Shown piece by piece: positions 1 to 9,008 of a stretch of DNA of 64,000 nt (within the stretch, counting starts at the first letter, position 1; each line of letters begins with the position of its first letter). A program made the position numbers and the translations under genes. The stretch comes from Caldicellulosiruptor kronotskyensis 2002 (lineage in GTDB: Bacteria; Bacillota; Thermoanaerobacteria; Caldicellulosiruptorales; Caldicellulosiruptoraceae), in the NCBI RefSeq assembly GCF_000166775.1, contig NC_014720.1, positions 1,606,501-1,670,500 of the forward strand, in the 5' to 3' direction. The notes below the pieces were generated by a model. The model was not told the DNA's origin. It ran no database searches and saw only the letters and a list, made by a program, of their open reading frames with translations.

Positions 1-1507
1 AATTCTGCTTAAGTTCATTAATGTTTTTAACAACGCATACCCTGCTTGTTACCTTTCCGCTTCCCCAACCTCGCCCTTCAACCAAAACATGTCCAACGAC
101 ATGAACTTTAAGTATATTTGTTGTTCCACTCACGCCAACAGGAACTCCAGCAGTAATGACGACTAAATCTCCGTTTTTTACAATCTTGGATTTTACAGCT
201 ATCTCAACAGCATGGTCAAATATATCATCTGTTGAACTTTTGTATTCTGCCAAAAATGGATACACACCCCATGACAGATTCAGCTGTCTCCTAACCTTCT
301 CACAAGGTGTGGTTGCAATAATCGGACAAGCAGGTCTGAATTTTGAAACCATTCTTGCAGTGTTACCTGACTTTGTTACAGTTATAATAGCTTTTGCACC
401 AAGGTCATGTGCAGTTGTACAAGTTGCGTGCGAAATAGCATTTGTCACATTAACTGGCATATCAAATACCTGAGATTGAAATCTCTTGATATAATCAATC
501 TGATTTTCCACTCTTTCGGCAATCTTTGCCATTGTAGCAACACTTTCAACAGGATATTTGCCCATTGCCGTCTCGCCAGAAAGCATTATTGCAGAAGTTC
601 CATCAAATATGGCATTGGCAATATCGCTAACCTCTGCCCTGGTAGGTCTTGGATTTCGTATCATAGATTCAAGCATCTGGGTTGCTGTTATGACAGGCTT
701 TCCTGCTTTGTAACACTTCTCAATCAGCATCTTTTGAACAAGGGGAACTTCCTCAAAAGGAAGTTCTACCCCTAAATCTCCTCTTGCAACCATAATTCCA
801 TCTGCAACTCTTATTATTTCGTCGCAGTTGGCAACACCTTCTTGAGTTTCTATCTTGGCAATTATTAAAATGTCCTTTCCACCATTTTTGTTCAGAAACT
901 CTCTAATTTCAACAACGTCACTTGCCTTTCTTATAAATGAGGCTGCAATAAAATCTACATCATTTTCTATCCCAAACAGAATATCCTCTTTATCCTTCTG
1001 GGTAAGTGCAGGAAGCCTAATGGGTATACCCGGTACGTTTACCCCTTTCTGGTTGGTTAAAACTCCTCCATTTTTTACCTTGCAGATTATGTTCTTTTCT
1101 GTCTTGTCCTCAACAATAAGCTCAATAAGTCCATCATCTATCAGAATTTTATCACCTGGTTTTATATCTTCAACAAGTTCTTTATAAGTTATACTAACAA
1201 TCTCTTCATTTCCTAAGATTTCTTCCACAGTCAGAACAAATTTCTGACCTTCTTTCAGTTCTACTTTGCCATCTTTAAAAAAACCTATTCTTATCTCTGG
1301 ACCCTTGGTGTCAAGCAAAATGGGAATAGGCTTGTCAAGTTCTTCTCTTATTGTTTTTACCATGTCAATCTTTTTCTTATGCTCTTCATGAGTACCATGA
1401 GAAAAATTTAACCTCACAACATCCATCCCATTTTCAACAAGTTTCCTTATTATCTCCTCTGAGTCGGTCGCTGGACCTAATGTACAAATTATTTTTGTTT
1501 TTCTCAA
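1..1507 (-). CDS. pyk: Pyruvate kinase (3' end cut by window edge)
   Basis: Pyruvate kinase makes pyruvate and ATP from phosphoenolpyruvate and ADP, the last step of glycolysis. About 502 codons are present; the C-terminus lies to the left of position 1. The N-terminus has the family's KTKIICTLGPA, RLNFSHGT and DTKGPEIR motifs. The catalytic-lysine region IIAKIETQEG, MVARGDLGVE and ATQMLESM follow in the expected order, and the alpha/beta C-terminal domain begins inside the window. Many clostridial enzymes carry an extra PEP-utiliser domain at the C-terminus, which cannot be judged here. I choose a TTG start at 1507 because GGAGGG lies 7 nt upstream; an in-frame ATG at 1522 sits next to that SD and is less likely. 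It follows pfkA by about 20 nt, so the two glycolytic genes are probably co-transcribed. Confidence 0.95.
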   Translation of the reverse strand, partial: MRKTKIICTLGPATDSEEIIRKLVENGMDVVRLNFSHGTHEEHKKKIDMVKTIREELDKPIPILLDTKGPEIRIGFFKDGKVELKEGQKFVLTVEEILGNEEIVSITYKELVEDIKPGDKILIDDGLIELIVEDKTEKNIICKVKNGGVLTNQKGVNVPGIPIRLPALTQKDKEDILFGIENDVDFIAASFIRKASDVVEIREFLNKNGGKDILIIAKIETQEGVANCDEIIRVADGIMVARGDLGVELPFEEVPLVQKMLIEKCYKAGKPVITATQMLESMIRNPRPTRAEVSDIANAIFDGTSAIMLSGETAMGKYPVESVATMAKIAERVENQIDYIKRFQSQVFDMPVNVTNAISHATCTTAHDLGAKAIITVTKSGNTARMVSKFRPACPIIATTPCEKVRRQLNLSWGVYPFLAEYKSSTDDIFDHAVEIAVKSKIVKNGDLVVITAGVPVGVSGTTNILKVHVVGHVLVEGRGWGSGKVTSRVCVVKNINELKQN

Positions 1508-1528
1508 ACTTAAACCCTCCATAAAAAG

Positions 1529-2497
1529 TTATAAAGAAAGGATTGTAGCTAAATTGTACATGTATTCATCAATTGTCTTTTGCATAGAAAGTGCTTCGTC
1601 AATATCATAATCAACAATCTTTCCATCCTTCATTGCAATTATCCTGTTCTGCTTCCCTTCTTTGATAACCTCAACAGCTTTTGCCCCCATCAAACTTGCA
1701 ACAACTCTGTCATACGCAGTAGGCGAGCCACCTCTCTGAATATACCCAAGGATGGTCGCTCTTGTCTCTATTCCAGTTGCTTCTTCAATCTCCTTTGCAA
1801 GCTCTGTTGCTCCACCAATTCCCTCAGCCAATATAATCAAGTTGTGAAGCTTTCCTTTGTTTTTTCCATCAATTATTCTTCTTATTATCTCATCCTTGTC
1901 AAGACCTTTTTCGGGAATTACGATCGACTCAGCACCGCCTGCAATGCCACTATAAAGAGCAATATATCCCGCATGACGTCCCATTACCTCAAGAATACTA
2001 ACTCTTTCATGAGAGGTTGCTGTGTCTCTTATCTTGTTAATTGCATCCTGTACAGTATTCAATGCTGTATCAAAACCAATAGTGTAGTCTGTACATGCGA
2101 TGTCATTGTCAATGGTTCCAGGAATTCCAACAACATTTATACCAAACTTACTCAAGTCTCTTGCCCCTCTGAAAGACCCGTCTCCGCCAATTACAACAAG
2201 AGCATCAATCTTGAATATCTTGCACATTGAAGCAGCTTTTTTGAGCCCATTTTCTGTCATAAACTCAGGAGACCTTGCAGTCAAAAGGATTGTTCCACCA
2301 CGTTGGATTATATCTGAAACAGACCTCAGGTTCATCTCAAAAATGTCGCCTTCAATAAGACCATTATACCCGCGTCTTATGCCCATCACTCTAAACCCAT
2401 AGTATATACCAGTTCTCACAACAGCACGTATAGCAGCGTTCATTCCTGGTGCATCGCCACCGCTTGTCAAAACACCAATAGTTCTCACTTCTGGCAT
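1529..2497 (-). CDS. pfkA: ATP-dependent 6-phosphofructokinase
   Basis: This enzyme phosphorylates fructose 6-phosphate to the 1,6-bisphosphate, the committed step of glycolysis, in the cytoplasm. The protein is 322 aa, the usual length of the bacterial PfkA subunit. The N-terminal [10 protein letters not shown] loop is at residues 11-20, GGDGS at 104-108, PGTIDND at 126-132 and MGRHAG at about 172-177. The glycine in GGDGS and the glycine in PGTIDND indicate an ATP-using rather than a pyrophosphate-using enzyme. The start at 2497 is preceded by AAAGGGG. It lies directly upstream of pyk, a classic clostridial pair, and downstream of a small DUF2007-like gene. Confidence 0.97.
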   Translation of the reverse strand: MPEVRTIGVLTSGGDAPGMNAAIRAVVRTGIYYGFRVMGIRRGYNGLIEGDIFEMNLRSVSDIIQRGGTILLTARSPEFMTENGLKKAASMCKIFKIDALVVIGGDGSFRGARDLSKFGINVVGIPGTIDNDIACTDYTIGFDTALNTVQDAINKIRDTATSHERVSILEVMGRHAGYIALYSGIAGGAESIVIPEKGLDKDEIIRRIIDGKNKGKLHNLIILAEGIGGATELAKEIEEATGIETRATILGYIQRGGSPTAYDRVVASLMGAKAVEVIKEGKQNRIIAMKDGKIVDYDIDEALSMQKTIDEYMYNLATILSL

Positions 2498-2523
2498 ATA
2501 TTCTGTTCCCCTTTCTTTTTAGT

Positions 2524-2715
2524 TTAAAATCCTTTTTCAATTATTATGTTGTGTGCTTCATTGACATCTGTTTCTGGCACTATTATTTCAAAATAACCTT
2601 CTTTGCCTTCCTGAGAAATAGATTTGACCTTTGCAAGAATCCCTACCTTCTCAAGCTCCTCTTTGATTCTGTTGGCAATCTCACTATTGGAGGTTATATA
2701 AACAACTTCCCACAT
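2524..2715 (-). CDS. Small DUF2007-like protein, function unknown
   Basis: A 63-aa protein starting MWEVVYITSNSEIANRIKEE and containing an EIIVPETDVNEAH stretch. The pattern is that of small ferredoxin-fold proteins that resemble DUF2007 'putative signal transducing' proteins. Homologues beside pfkA are, to my recollection, sometimes mislabelled glutamate decarboxylase; nothing in it supports that activity. A longer frame open to 2769 would overlap mtrB, but the ATG at 2715 has AAGGTG upstream and the conserved part begins there. It sits between mtrB and pfkA with gaps of about 20-26 nt. Function unknown. Confidence 0.7.
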   Translation of the reverse strand: MWEVVYITSNSEIANRIKEELEKVGILAKVKSISQEGKEGYFEIIVPETDVNEAHNIIIEKGF

Positions 2716-2734
2716 AAAAACACCTTCTACACCA

Positions 2735-2983
2735 TCATTTATTCTGGGACTCTGAAACAATAAGCCCAAACTTTGTATAGATCTCAGCCCTACCTCTTAC
2801 CTTAATTGCCGACGTAACTTCAGTAAACTGAGCAAGTAAAACTTCACCACTGTCAAGTTTCTCTGTGTGATGAAGTTTTGTGTCCTTGCCTCTTGTAAGC
2901 CCTATGACATTTACTCCGTTTTCAAGTGCTTTGACCACTATATAGTCACCATTTTTGTATTCGTATACATTTTCATTTTCCAT
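2735..2983 (-). CDS. mtrB: Tryptophan RNA-binding attenuation protein (TRAP)
   Basis: TRAP assembles as an 11-mer ring that binds tryptophan and then wraps GAG/UAG-repeat RNA, terminating or blocking translation of trp mRNAs in Bacillus. This 82-aa protein matches the remembered B. subtilis MtrB sequence over nearly its whole length, through [10 protein letters not shown] at residues 23-32, the HH-x-EKLD-x-GE block at 38-47, AQFTE at 51-55 and TSAIKVRG at 57-64. The RNA-contacting residues of B. subtilis (Lys37, Lys56, Arg58) correspond to Lys42, Lys61 and Arg63 here. The start is preceded by GAGGTGAGAG. It is located between dnaE and the small gene upstream of pfkA, not beside folE (mtrA) or trp genes as in Bacillus. 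No anti-TRAP or trp gene is in the window. Confidence 0.9.
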   Translation of the reverse strand: MENENVYEYKNGDYIVVKALENGVNVIGLTRGKDTKLHHTEKLDSGEVLLAQFTEVTSAIKVRGRAEIYTKFGLIVSESQNK

Positions 2984-3031
2984 GTCTCACTCTCACCTCT
3001 TTTCAAATATTATAACAAAACGGTCTAAAAA

Positions 3032-6000
3032 TCAAGAATCTATATCTTCTATCCAAACATTTTCCTCGCCAAACCACTCTTTGAGCTGTTCAATCACAGT
3101 AGGATTTATTTCTATACATAAGTTTGACTTGGAAATTAGCCTTTTTTGATTATAATAAAGAACTATTTTTGACTTTCCTGAAAAGAACTTTATAAATGCT
3201 AAGAACTTTTTTGACTTTAATATTGTATCATCACTTACCCTTATTGCGATTGCTTTTTCACCGCTTCCCTGACCTTCCTGATGCTTCTCACCCAACCTGT
3301 CTACTTTTTGAGCAATAACTTTTACTCCTTCATCCTCTCTGAATGTTGCCTTTGCCTCCATTATCACAACCATATCTTCCTTTATCAAATGAGAATACTT
3401 CTCATAAACGGTAGGAAAAAATAACACCTCAACAGAGTCTGTCAAATCCTCTAATTTTGCAAATGCCATTGTCTGGTTGTTCTTTGTAAGTTTTACTTTT
3501 ACTTCTTTTAATATTCCACACACAAGTATTTGTTCAAATTTGTATTCATCTTCTTCAGACATACCAGATATCTCAGAGAGAGGAGTTATATTATATTTTG
3601 AAATTTCCTCTGTATACTTTTCAAGCGGATGACTGCTTATATATACTCCAATTGTATCCTTTTCCATTTTCATGAGTTCCTGGGCAGTTGGTTGAGGCAT
3701 ATTTTTGTATACAAAACTTTCATTTTCGTTACCGGATATCTCAAAAAAACTAAACTGATTTGCATTCTTCTTTTTAGCTTGTTTTATAGCAAGAATATCC
3801 TCTACTGAAGCTAAAAGCGAATTTCTATTTAAACCTGTAAAGTCAAATGCACCCGAACGTATCAAATTTTCAATAATCCTTTTGTTTACAGTATTTGTAT
3901 CAACCCTCATTATAAAGTCATATAAATCCTTAAATTCTCCTTTTTTCTCTCTCTCTTTTAAGATGTGGGCAATGACATTTTCTCCCAAACTTTTTATAGC
4001 TCTTAGTCCAAATCTTATACTATTTCCTTCAATTGTAAAGTCATAACTACTTTTGTTTATATCAGGTGGCAAAATAGATATTCCAAATTTTCTGCACTCT
4101 TCAATATACATTCCAACCTTCTCATTCGAGTTCATAACACTTGTAATTAAGCTTGCCATAAACTCGATGGTATAATACTTTTTCAAATATGCTGTCTGAT
4201 ATGCTAATATAGCATATGCGGCAGCATGTGATTTGTTAAATGCATAACTTGCAAAATCTTCTATAATGGCAAAAATCTTTTCAGCTGTTTCTTTATCTAT
4301 TCCATTTGCCATAGCTCCTTCAATGAATCTATCCTTTTCTTCCATAAGTATATCGGCTTTTTTCTTTGCCATTGCTCTTCTCACAAGGTCAGCTCTTCCA
4401 AGCGAATATCCAGCAAGTGTTCTGAAAATTTGCATAACTTGTTCTTGATACACAATACATCCATAGGTGACATTCAAAATTGGCTCAAGGCTGGGATGGA
4501 GGTATCCAATTTTTTCTCTGTTATTTTTGTTCTGAATATAAACTGGAATCTGGTCCATGGGGCCAGGTCTAAATAGGGAAATTCCTGCAATAATATCCTC
4601 TAAGTTTTCAGGTTTGAGTTCTTTCATAAACTGTTTCATGCCACTGCTTTCAAGCTGGAACACACCGTTTGTGTTTCCTTCTGATATAAATTCATAAACA
4701 TTTTTGTCATTATAGTCTATCCTGTCTAAATCAATCTCTATGCCTCTATTTTTCTTCACAAGCTCCAACGTATTTTGAATTACAGTAAGTGTCCTTAACC
4801 CAAGAAAATCCATCTTCAAAAGTCCAAGTTCTTCCAACGTTGTCATTGGAAACTGAGTAACAATAGCATCATCTGTCCTTGCCAACGGCACTAAATCTGT
4901 AATTGGACAACTTGAAATCACAACACCGGCAGCATGAACAGACGCATGTCTTGGCATACCTTCAAGATTTCTTGCTGTATCAATTATTTTTCTTACCATA
5001 TCATTTTGTTCATAAATCTTTTTAAGCTCATGGTTTATCTCAAGTGCCTTGTCAATGGTCATCCCTGGAGAAAACGGAATCATTTTTGCAATTTCGTCCA
5101 CCTGAGAATATGGAACTCCCAGAACCCGTCCAACATCTCTGATTGAAGCCCTTGCTGCCATTGTTCCAAAGGTTATTATCTGACTTACTCTATCCTCTCC
5201 ATATTTGCGAGTGACATAGTCAATCACTTCCTGTCTTCTTTGATAACAAAAGTCGATGTCTATGTCAGGCATAGATACTCTTTCTGGATTTAGAAATCTC
5301 TCAAAAAGAAGGTCATACTTTATTGGGTCAACATTCGTAATACCCAGACAATATGCCACAATACTTCCCGCTGCAGAACCTCTTCCAGGACCTACCATTA
5401 TGTTGTTTTGTTTAGCATAGTTTATAAAGTCCTGAACTATTAAAAAATATTCGACAAATCCCATATCTTTTATCACTTGAAGTTCCATCATAAGCCTGTC
5501 ATATGCAGCTTTGTCGTCATTTTTATATCTCTTTTTGAATCCTTCTAAAGCCAACTCTTTAAGGTATTCAAATGCGTCACTTTTGCCTTCTGGCAGTTGA
5601 AATTTCGGAAGGTTAATCTTACCAAACTCAAACTCAACATTACATTTTTCAGCAATCTCCAACGTGTTTTTCAGTGCTTCCGGAATGTAACCAAAAAGCT
5701 GTTGCATCTCTTCGGGTGACTTGAGATAAAATTCATCAGTTGGAAACTCCATGCGATTAGAGTCACTTATAGTTTTTCCTGTTTGAATGCAAAGCAAAAT
5801 ATCATGAAGGTTTCTATCTTCTCTCCTCAAATAATGAACATCATTTGTTGCCACAAGCGGAATTTGATATTTTTTTGATAGCCTCATAAGTTCATTATTT
5901 ACAAATCTTTGCTCATCAATGTAATGATATTGAAGTTCAAAGTAAAAGTTTTCTCCAAACACCTCTTTATAAAAATTAATTGCATCATACAGTTTTTCCT

Positions 6001-6451
6001 TTTGCTCTCTCAAAATCAGTTTAGGAATCTCCCCTGCAAGACAACTTGTAAGAGCTATAAGTCCTTTTGAATATTTGCTCAAGACTTCTCTGTCAACCCT
6101 TGGTTTATAGTAAAATCCTTCAACAAATCCAATTGAAACTATCTTGGAAAGATTTCTGTAGCCATCATTGTCCATAGCAAGAAGGACAAGATGGTGGATA
6201 TCATTGTCGATATTTGGTTCTTTATCAAAGCGAGTCCGTGGAGCTAAATATACCTCACATCCAATTATAGGCTTGATACCATTTTCTTTGGCAGTTTTGT
6301 AAAAATCTATAACACCATACATTGCTCCATGGTCAGTTATTCCCACAGCGTTCATATTTAAATCTTTTACTCTTTCAAAAAGCCTATCAATCCTACAAGC
6401 TCCGTCCAACAAACTATACTCAGTATGAAGGTGAAGATGAACAAAACTCAT
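3032..6451 (-). CDS. dnaE: DNA polymerase III subunit alpha
   Basis: This is a C-family replicative DNA polymerase. The 1139-aa length is typical of DnaE. The N-terminal PHP domain shows the HLHLHTEYS metal-binding motif at residues 5-13. The catalytic region has GPGRGSAAGS at 354-363 and the acidic PDIDIDF motif at 395-401, which carries two of the catalytic aspartates. A helix-hairpin-helix region and a C-terminal OB-fold segment follow. No proofreading exonuclease domain and no intein interrupt it. It is followed by mtrB at about 48 nt and preceded by the HD-GYP gene at about 31 nt, so it is probably part of a single transcription unit running to pyk. Confidence 0.97.
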   Translation of the reverse strand: MSFVHLHLHTEYSLLDGACRIDRLFERVKDLNMNAVGITDHGAMYGVIDFYKTAKENGIKPIIGCEVYLAPRTRFDKEPNIDNDIHHLVLLAMDNDGYRNLSKIVSIGFVEGFYYKPRVDREVLSKYSKGLIALTSCLAGEIPKLILREQKEKLYDAINFYKEVFGENFYFELQYHYIDEQRFVNNELMRLSKKYQIPLVATNDVHYLRREDRNLHDILLCIQTGKTISDSNRMEFPTDEFYLKSPEEMQQLFGYIPEALKNTLEIAEKCNVEFEFGKINLPKFQLPEGKSDAFEYLKELALEGFKKRYKNDDKAAYDRLMMELQVIKDMGFVEYFLIVQDFINYAKQNNIMVGPGRGSAAGSIVAYCLGITNVDPIKYDLLFERFLNPERVSMPDIDIDFCYQRRQEVIDYVTRKYGEDRVSQIITFGTMAARASIRDVGRVLGVPYSQVDEIAKMIPFSPGMTIDKALEINHELKKIYEQNDMVRKIIDTARNLEGMPRHASVHAAGVVISSCPITDLVPLARTDDAIVTQFPMTTLEELGLLKMDFLGLRTLTVIQNTLELVKKNRGIEIDLDRIDYNDKNVYEFISEGNTNGVFQLESSGMKQFMKELKPENLEDIIAGISLFRPGPMDQIPVYIQNKNNREKIGYLHPSLEPILNVTYGCIVYQEQVMQIFRTLAGYSLGRADLVRRAMAKKKADILMEEKDRFIEGAMANGIDKETAEKIFAIIEDFASYAFNKSHAAAYAILAYQTAYLKKYYTIEFMASLITSVMNSNEKVGMYIEECRKFGISILPPDINKSSYDFTIEGNSIRFGLRAIKSLGENVIAHILKEREKKGEFKDLYDFIMRVDTNTVNKRIIENLIRSGAFDFTGLNRNSLLASVEDILAIKQAKKKNANQFSFFEISGNENESFVYKNMPQPTAQELMKMEKDTIGVYISSHPLEKYTEEISKYNITPLSEISGMSEEDEYKFEQILVCGILKEVKVKLTKNNQTMAFAKLEDLTDSVEVLFFPTVYEKYSHLIKEDMVVIMEAKATFREDEGVKVIAQKVDRLGEKHQEGQGSGEKAIAIRVSDDTILKSKKFLAFIKFFSGKSKIVLYYNQKRLISKSNLCIEINPTVIEQLKEWFGEENVWIEDIDS

Positions 6452-6482
6452 TTCTCTTTTGCACCTTTCTTCTTTCCTGGTT

Positions 6483-7553
6483 TTATATCTCTAAATCATC
6501 TAACACATCAACAATATAATAGTGGAAATTCAAAGCCAAATCTATATCCTTTCGAAATGCAAGCCTTTTACCTTCACTATCATAAAAAATTCTAACAATT
6601 GGCCTTGATGGAAACTTGGGGTTATTGTGAACTACTATTCCTTTTTCTCGTGTATTGAGTACAACCGGTGTTCCAATTTGAAAAAGAGAAATAAATGTGA
6701 CAAACTTGGAAACGATATAACTATCAAAATGTGTTGAACATGAATTTAGCAAATATTCAATTGCCATGTGAGGTTTTAATCGCTTTCTAAACTCTCTGTC
6801 ACTAACTAAAGCGTCAAACACATCTGCCACAGCTACAATTTTAGCCATTTGCGGGATTTCATCTCTGGTTTTGCCAAAAGGATAACCACTGCCATCCAAT
6901 CTCTCGTGATGAAAAAGTGCAATCTCTGCAACATTTTGGTCAAATTTGTACTCAGAGCTTAAGATATCATATCCAACAATTGTGTGCATCTTTATCATCT
7001 CATATTCCTTTTCCTGAAGAGGTCCTCTCTTACTTAAAATATTTCTGGGAATTTTTATTTTACCAATATCGTGAAGTAAAGTGCCCATACCAAGTACCAT
7101 GAGTTTATCAAAATCATATCCCAGCTTTATTCCAATCAAAATTGAAAGCACGGTTGTGTTGAATGAATGAAAAAGTGTGTAGTTCCCAACTGTACGTATA
7201 TCACACAGGTTTAAGATAACCTCTTTTTGGTTCAAAAGAGAAGAAATTATTTTGCTAACAAGCTCCTTTATTTCAGGAGTAATCTCTTGCGTATTTATAT
7301 ATTTTGACGTAAAAACACCATTTACAATCTCAAATGCTTCTTCTTTTATCTCTTTGGTTATAACATCCTCTATGTAAATCTCGGTATTGTCATCTACAAT
7401 GTAAATGTCATAAACTCCAAATTCTTTTAACCTTTTTATAACACTATTTGTGAGTTTCTGACCACTTGCAATTAAAACTTTGCCATCCTCACTGTATATG
7501 TCCCGTGCAAGCACCATACCCTCTTTTGCATTTTTAAGTAGTATCCTTCTCAT
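6483..7553 (-). CDS. HD-GYP domain phosphodiesterase (predicted c-di-GMP hydrolase)
   Basis: Proteins of this family hydrolyse cyclic di-GMP. About 356 aa. The N-terminal ~120 residues form a small accessory domain (MRRILLKNAKEGMVLARDIY). The catalytic domain contains LLHDIGK, HHERLDGSGYP and VADVFDAL, so the HD metal site and the GYP signature are intact. About 70 residues follow the HD-GYP domain and look beta-rich. I chose ATG 7553 because AGGGGAG lies about 6 nt upstream; an upstream in-frame start at 7592 has no such site. It overlaps the end of the 5-formyl-THF cyclo-ligase gene by 20 nt. No transmembrane or receiver domain is present. Confidence 0.85.
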   Translation of the reverse strand: MRRILLKNAKEGMVLARDIYSEDGKVLIASGQKLTNSVIKRLKEFGVYDIYIVDDNTEIYIEDVITKEIKEEAFEIVNGVFTSKYINTQEITPEIKELVSKIISSLLNQKEVILNLCDIRTVGNYTLFHSFNTTVLSILIGIKLGYDFDKLMVLGMGTLLHDIGKIKIPRNILSKRGPLQEKEYEMIKMHTIVGYDILSSEYKFDQNVAEIALFHHERLDGSGYPFGKTRDEIPQMAKIVAVADVFDALVSDREFRKRLKPHMAIEYLLNSCSTHFDSYIVSKFVTFISLFQIGTPVVLNTREKGIVVHNNPKFPSRPIVRIFYDSEGKRLAFRKDIDLALNFHYYIVDVLDDLEI

Positions 7554-8133
7554 CACATTCTCCCCTATATGCATTTTTTTGCAATAAGACAAGCCTGTCA
7601 GTCACAATTACATCAAGCTTTACGTCGTGCTCATTTGCTTTGATTCTTTTTACCTTTTGAAAATGGTATGCAATCCCAACCTTCACACAATGTTGGGCTA
7701 CCTTTTTCAAAAACCTATCATAGTAACCTTTGCCAAACCCCACCCTGTTTAAATCCTTGTCAAACGCAACAATAGGTACTATACAGACATCTATTTGTGA
7801 TGGAGGTATCTGCTGCTTGCTTGACGGCTCCAAGATACCAAACTTATTTCTGTGAAGCTTATCCTTTTTTTTGTATTCACACGCCACCATTTCTGCACTA
7901 TTTACAATCTTAGGCATACAGACCTTTTTATTTTTTTTGATAAGATATTCAATAATTCTTTTGGTATCAACTTCATATGGAAGACTCATGTAAGTAAAGA
8001 CGGTTTGAAACTCAAGGGTTGAAAGAAGTTTTTTTAGGTTTCTGTATACCAATATATCAAGATATAACTTTCTCCTTGGTTCAACTAATTTTCGCCTGAT
8101 TCCGATAACCTTTCTTATTTTTCGTTTGACCAG
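7534..8133 (-). CDS. 5-formyltetrahydrofolate cyclo-ligase, probable CTG start
   Basis: The enzyme converts 5-formyl-THF to 5,10-methenyl-THF with ATP. The body carries IVPIVAFDKDLNRVGFGKG followed by YYDRFL, the family signature of the ATP/folate site. The only ordinary in-frame start is TTG at 8052, giving 172 aa but cutting off the first helix. The frame stays open to a TGA at 8139-8141, and a CTG at 8131-8133 lies about 6 nt after AGGGTGA. From there the N-terminus reads VKRKIRKVIGIRRKL, the usual Lys/Arg-rich first helix of this family, and gives 199 aa, the usual length. I therefore annotate from 8133. The gene overlaps the HD-GYP gene downstream. Confidence 0.8.
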   Translation of the reverse strand: MVKRKIRKVIGIRRKLVEPRRKLYLDILVYRNLKKLLSTLEFQTVFTYMSLPYEVDTKRIIEYLIKKNKKVCMPKIVNSAEMVACEYKKKDKLHRNKFGILEPSSKQQIPPSQIDVCIVPIVAFDKDLNRVGFGKGYYDRFLKKVAQHCVKVGIAYHFQKVKRIKANEHDVKLDVIVTDRLVLLQKNAYRGECDEKDTT

Positions 8134-8203
8134 TTTATATCACCCTTTTCTATTAATTTATCACTTTTTCATTACAATTAAAATACCTTTTATGTACCCA
8201 AAG

Positions 8204-8238
8204 CAAAATAGCCCTGAAAATAAATCAGGGCTATTTTG
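8204..8238 (-). terminator. Terminator hairpin downstream of rpmF
   Basis: A 14-bp perfect inverted repeat, CAAAATAGCCCTGA and its complement, is separated by a 7-nt loop and lies immediately after the rpmF stop codon. The trailing T-run on the minus strand is short (ATTTTG), so efficiency may be moderate. It separates rpmF from the cyclo-ligase/dnaE unit. Confidence 0.75.
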
Positions 8239-8415
8239 TTAGTCTTGGTTTACAACTTTTCTATTTCTATAATACCCACAATTTGGACATACCCTGTGAG
8301 GAAGTTTCATCTCATGACACTGTGGACACTCTGTAAGATTTGGAATTTCCAATTTCCAATTTGCTCTGTGTTTGTGTGTTCTTTGTTTTGACCATCTTCT
8401 TTTTGGTTGTGCCAT
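8239..8415 (-). CDS. rpmF: 50S ribosomal protein L32
   Basis: A 58-aa protein starting MAQPKRRWSKQRTHKHR, a typical L32 N-terminus. It keeps a zinc ribbon: CPQC followed 13 residues later by CPNCG. The start ATG at 8413-8415 is preceded by GGAGGTG. It follows ylbN by 6 nt, the conserved ylbN-rpmF order of Firmicutes, and ends at a hairpin terminator. Four intact cysteines mark the zinc-binding form rather than the Cys-less paralogue. Confidence 0.97.
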   Translation of the reverse strand: MAQPKRRWSKQRTHKHRANWKLEIPNLTECPQCHEMKLPHRVCPNCGYYRNRKVVNQD

Positions 8416-8421
8416 TTCATT

Positions 8422-8943
8422 TTACACCTCCTTTTTCTCATCTGTCTCAAGCTCATTAATAAGTGTTTTTAAAATACTCAATCTTGGGTCAATATCATCT
8501 TTTTCACATGAACATGAACTCACATTTAGGTTTGTCCCGCACACAGGACAAAGCCCTTTGCAGTCTTCCTTACACAGGTACTTCATCGGCAGATACAGAA
8601 CAATTGTTGCAATTATACTATCATCAAATTCAATGACATCATCTTCAAACTTAATTACCTCATCATCTGTAGTATCTTCTCTATTTGAGTACTCTTCATA
8701 AAAAGGAACGTCAACTTCAACATAAGCATCATCTGTGCATCTGTAACATATAGTTTTTAGTTTTGTTTTAACATTGCCACTGACCTCAATCAAATTTCCC
8801 TTCTTTGTAGCAACTCCGTAAAAATAGACAGGTTCTACAAAAAATAAAATATCACCTCTAAATTCAAGCTTTTCCCAAGATTCACAAAATTCAAACTCTT
8901 CAGAGTCACCATTTGTTTTTAACTTTGATACATCTAATCTCAT
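8422..8943 (-). CDS. DUF177/YceD family protein (YlbN)
   Basis: A 173-aa member of the YceD/DUF177 family, linked in E. coli and plants to 23S rRNA accumulation and nearly always next to rpmF. The C-terminal half has the CKEDCKGLCPVCGTNLN motif with paired cysteines, followed by CSCEKDDIDPRLSIL, the family's hallmark ending. Start ATG 8943 is chosen because GAGGTGA lies 8 nt upstream; a GTG at 8955 falls inside that SD. It is co-transcribed with rpmF. Confidence 0.9.
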   Translation of the reverse strand: MRLDVSKLKTNGDSEEFEFCESWEKLEFRGDILFFVEPVYFYGVATKKGNLIEVSGNVKTKLKTICYRCTDDAYVEVDVPFYEEYSNREDTTDDEVIKFEDDVIEFDDSIIATIVLYLPMKYLCKEDCKGLCPVCGTNLNVSSCSCEKDDIDPRLSILKTLINELETDEKKEV

Positions 8944-9008
8944 CTTTATAGTCACCTCGTATCATAACGGTTGTATTATAAACTTTTATTTGAGTTTTGT
9001 CAATTAAT

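Noticed and set aside
1580..2402. Open frames opposite pfkA (216 and 100 aa)
   Set aside because: They mirror the pfkA codons in another frame, have no SD or family likeness, and the real gene is unmistakable.
3032..6451. Intein in dnaE
   Set aside because: The length is normal and the catalytic motifs are continuous.
8342..8368. Short direct repeat (GGAATTTCCAATTTCCAATTT) resembling a CRISPR or regulatory array
   Set aside because: It lies inside rpmF codons and repeats only partly; no array.
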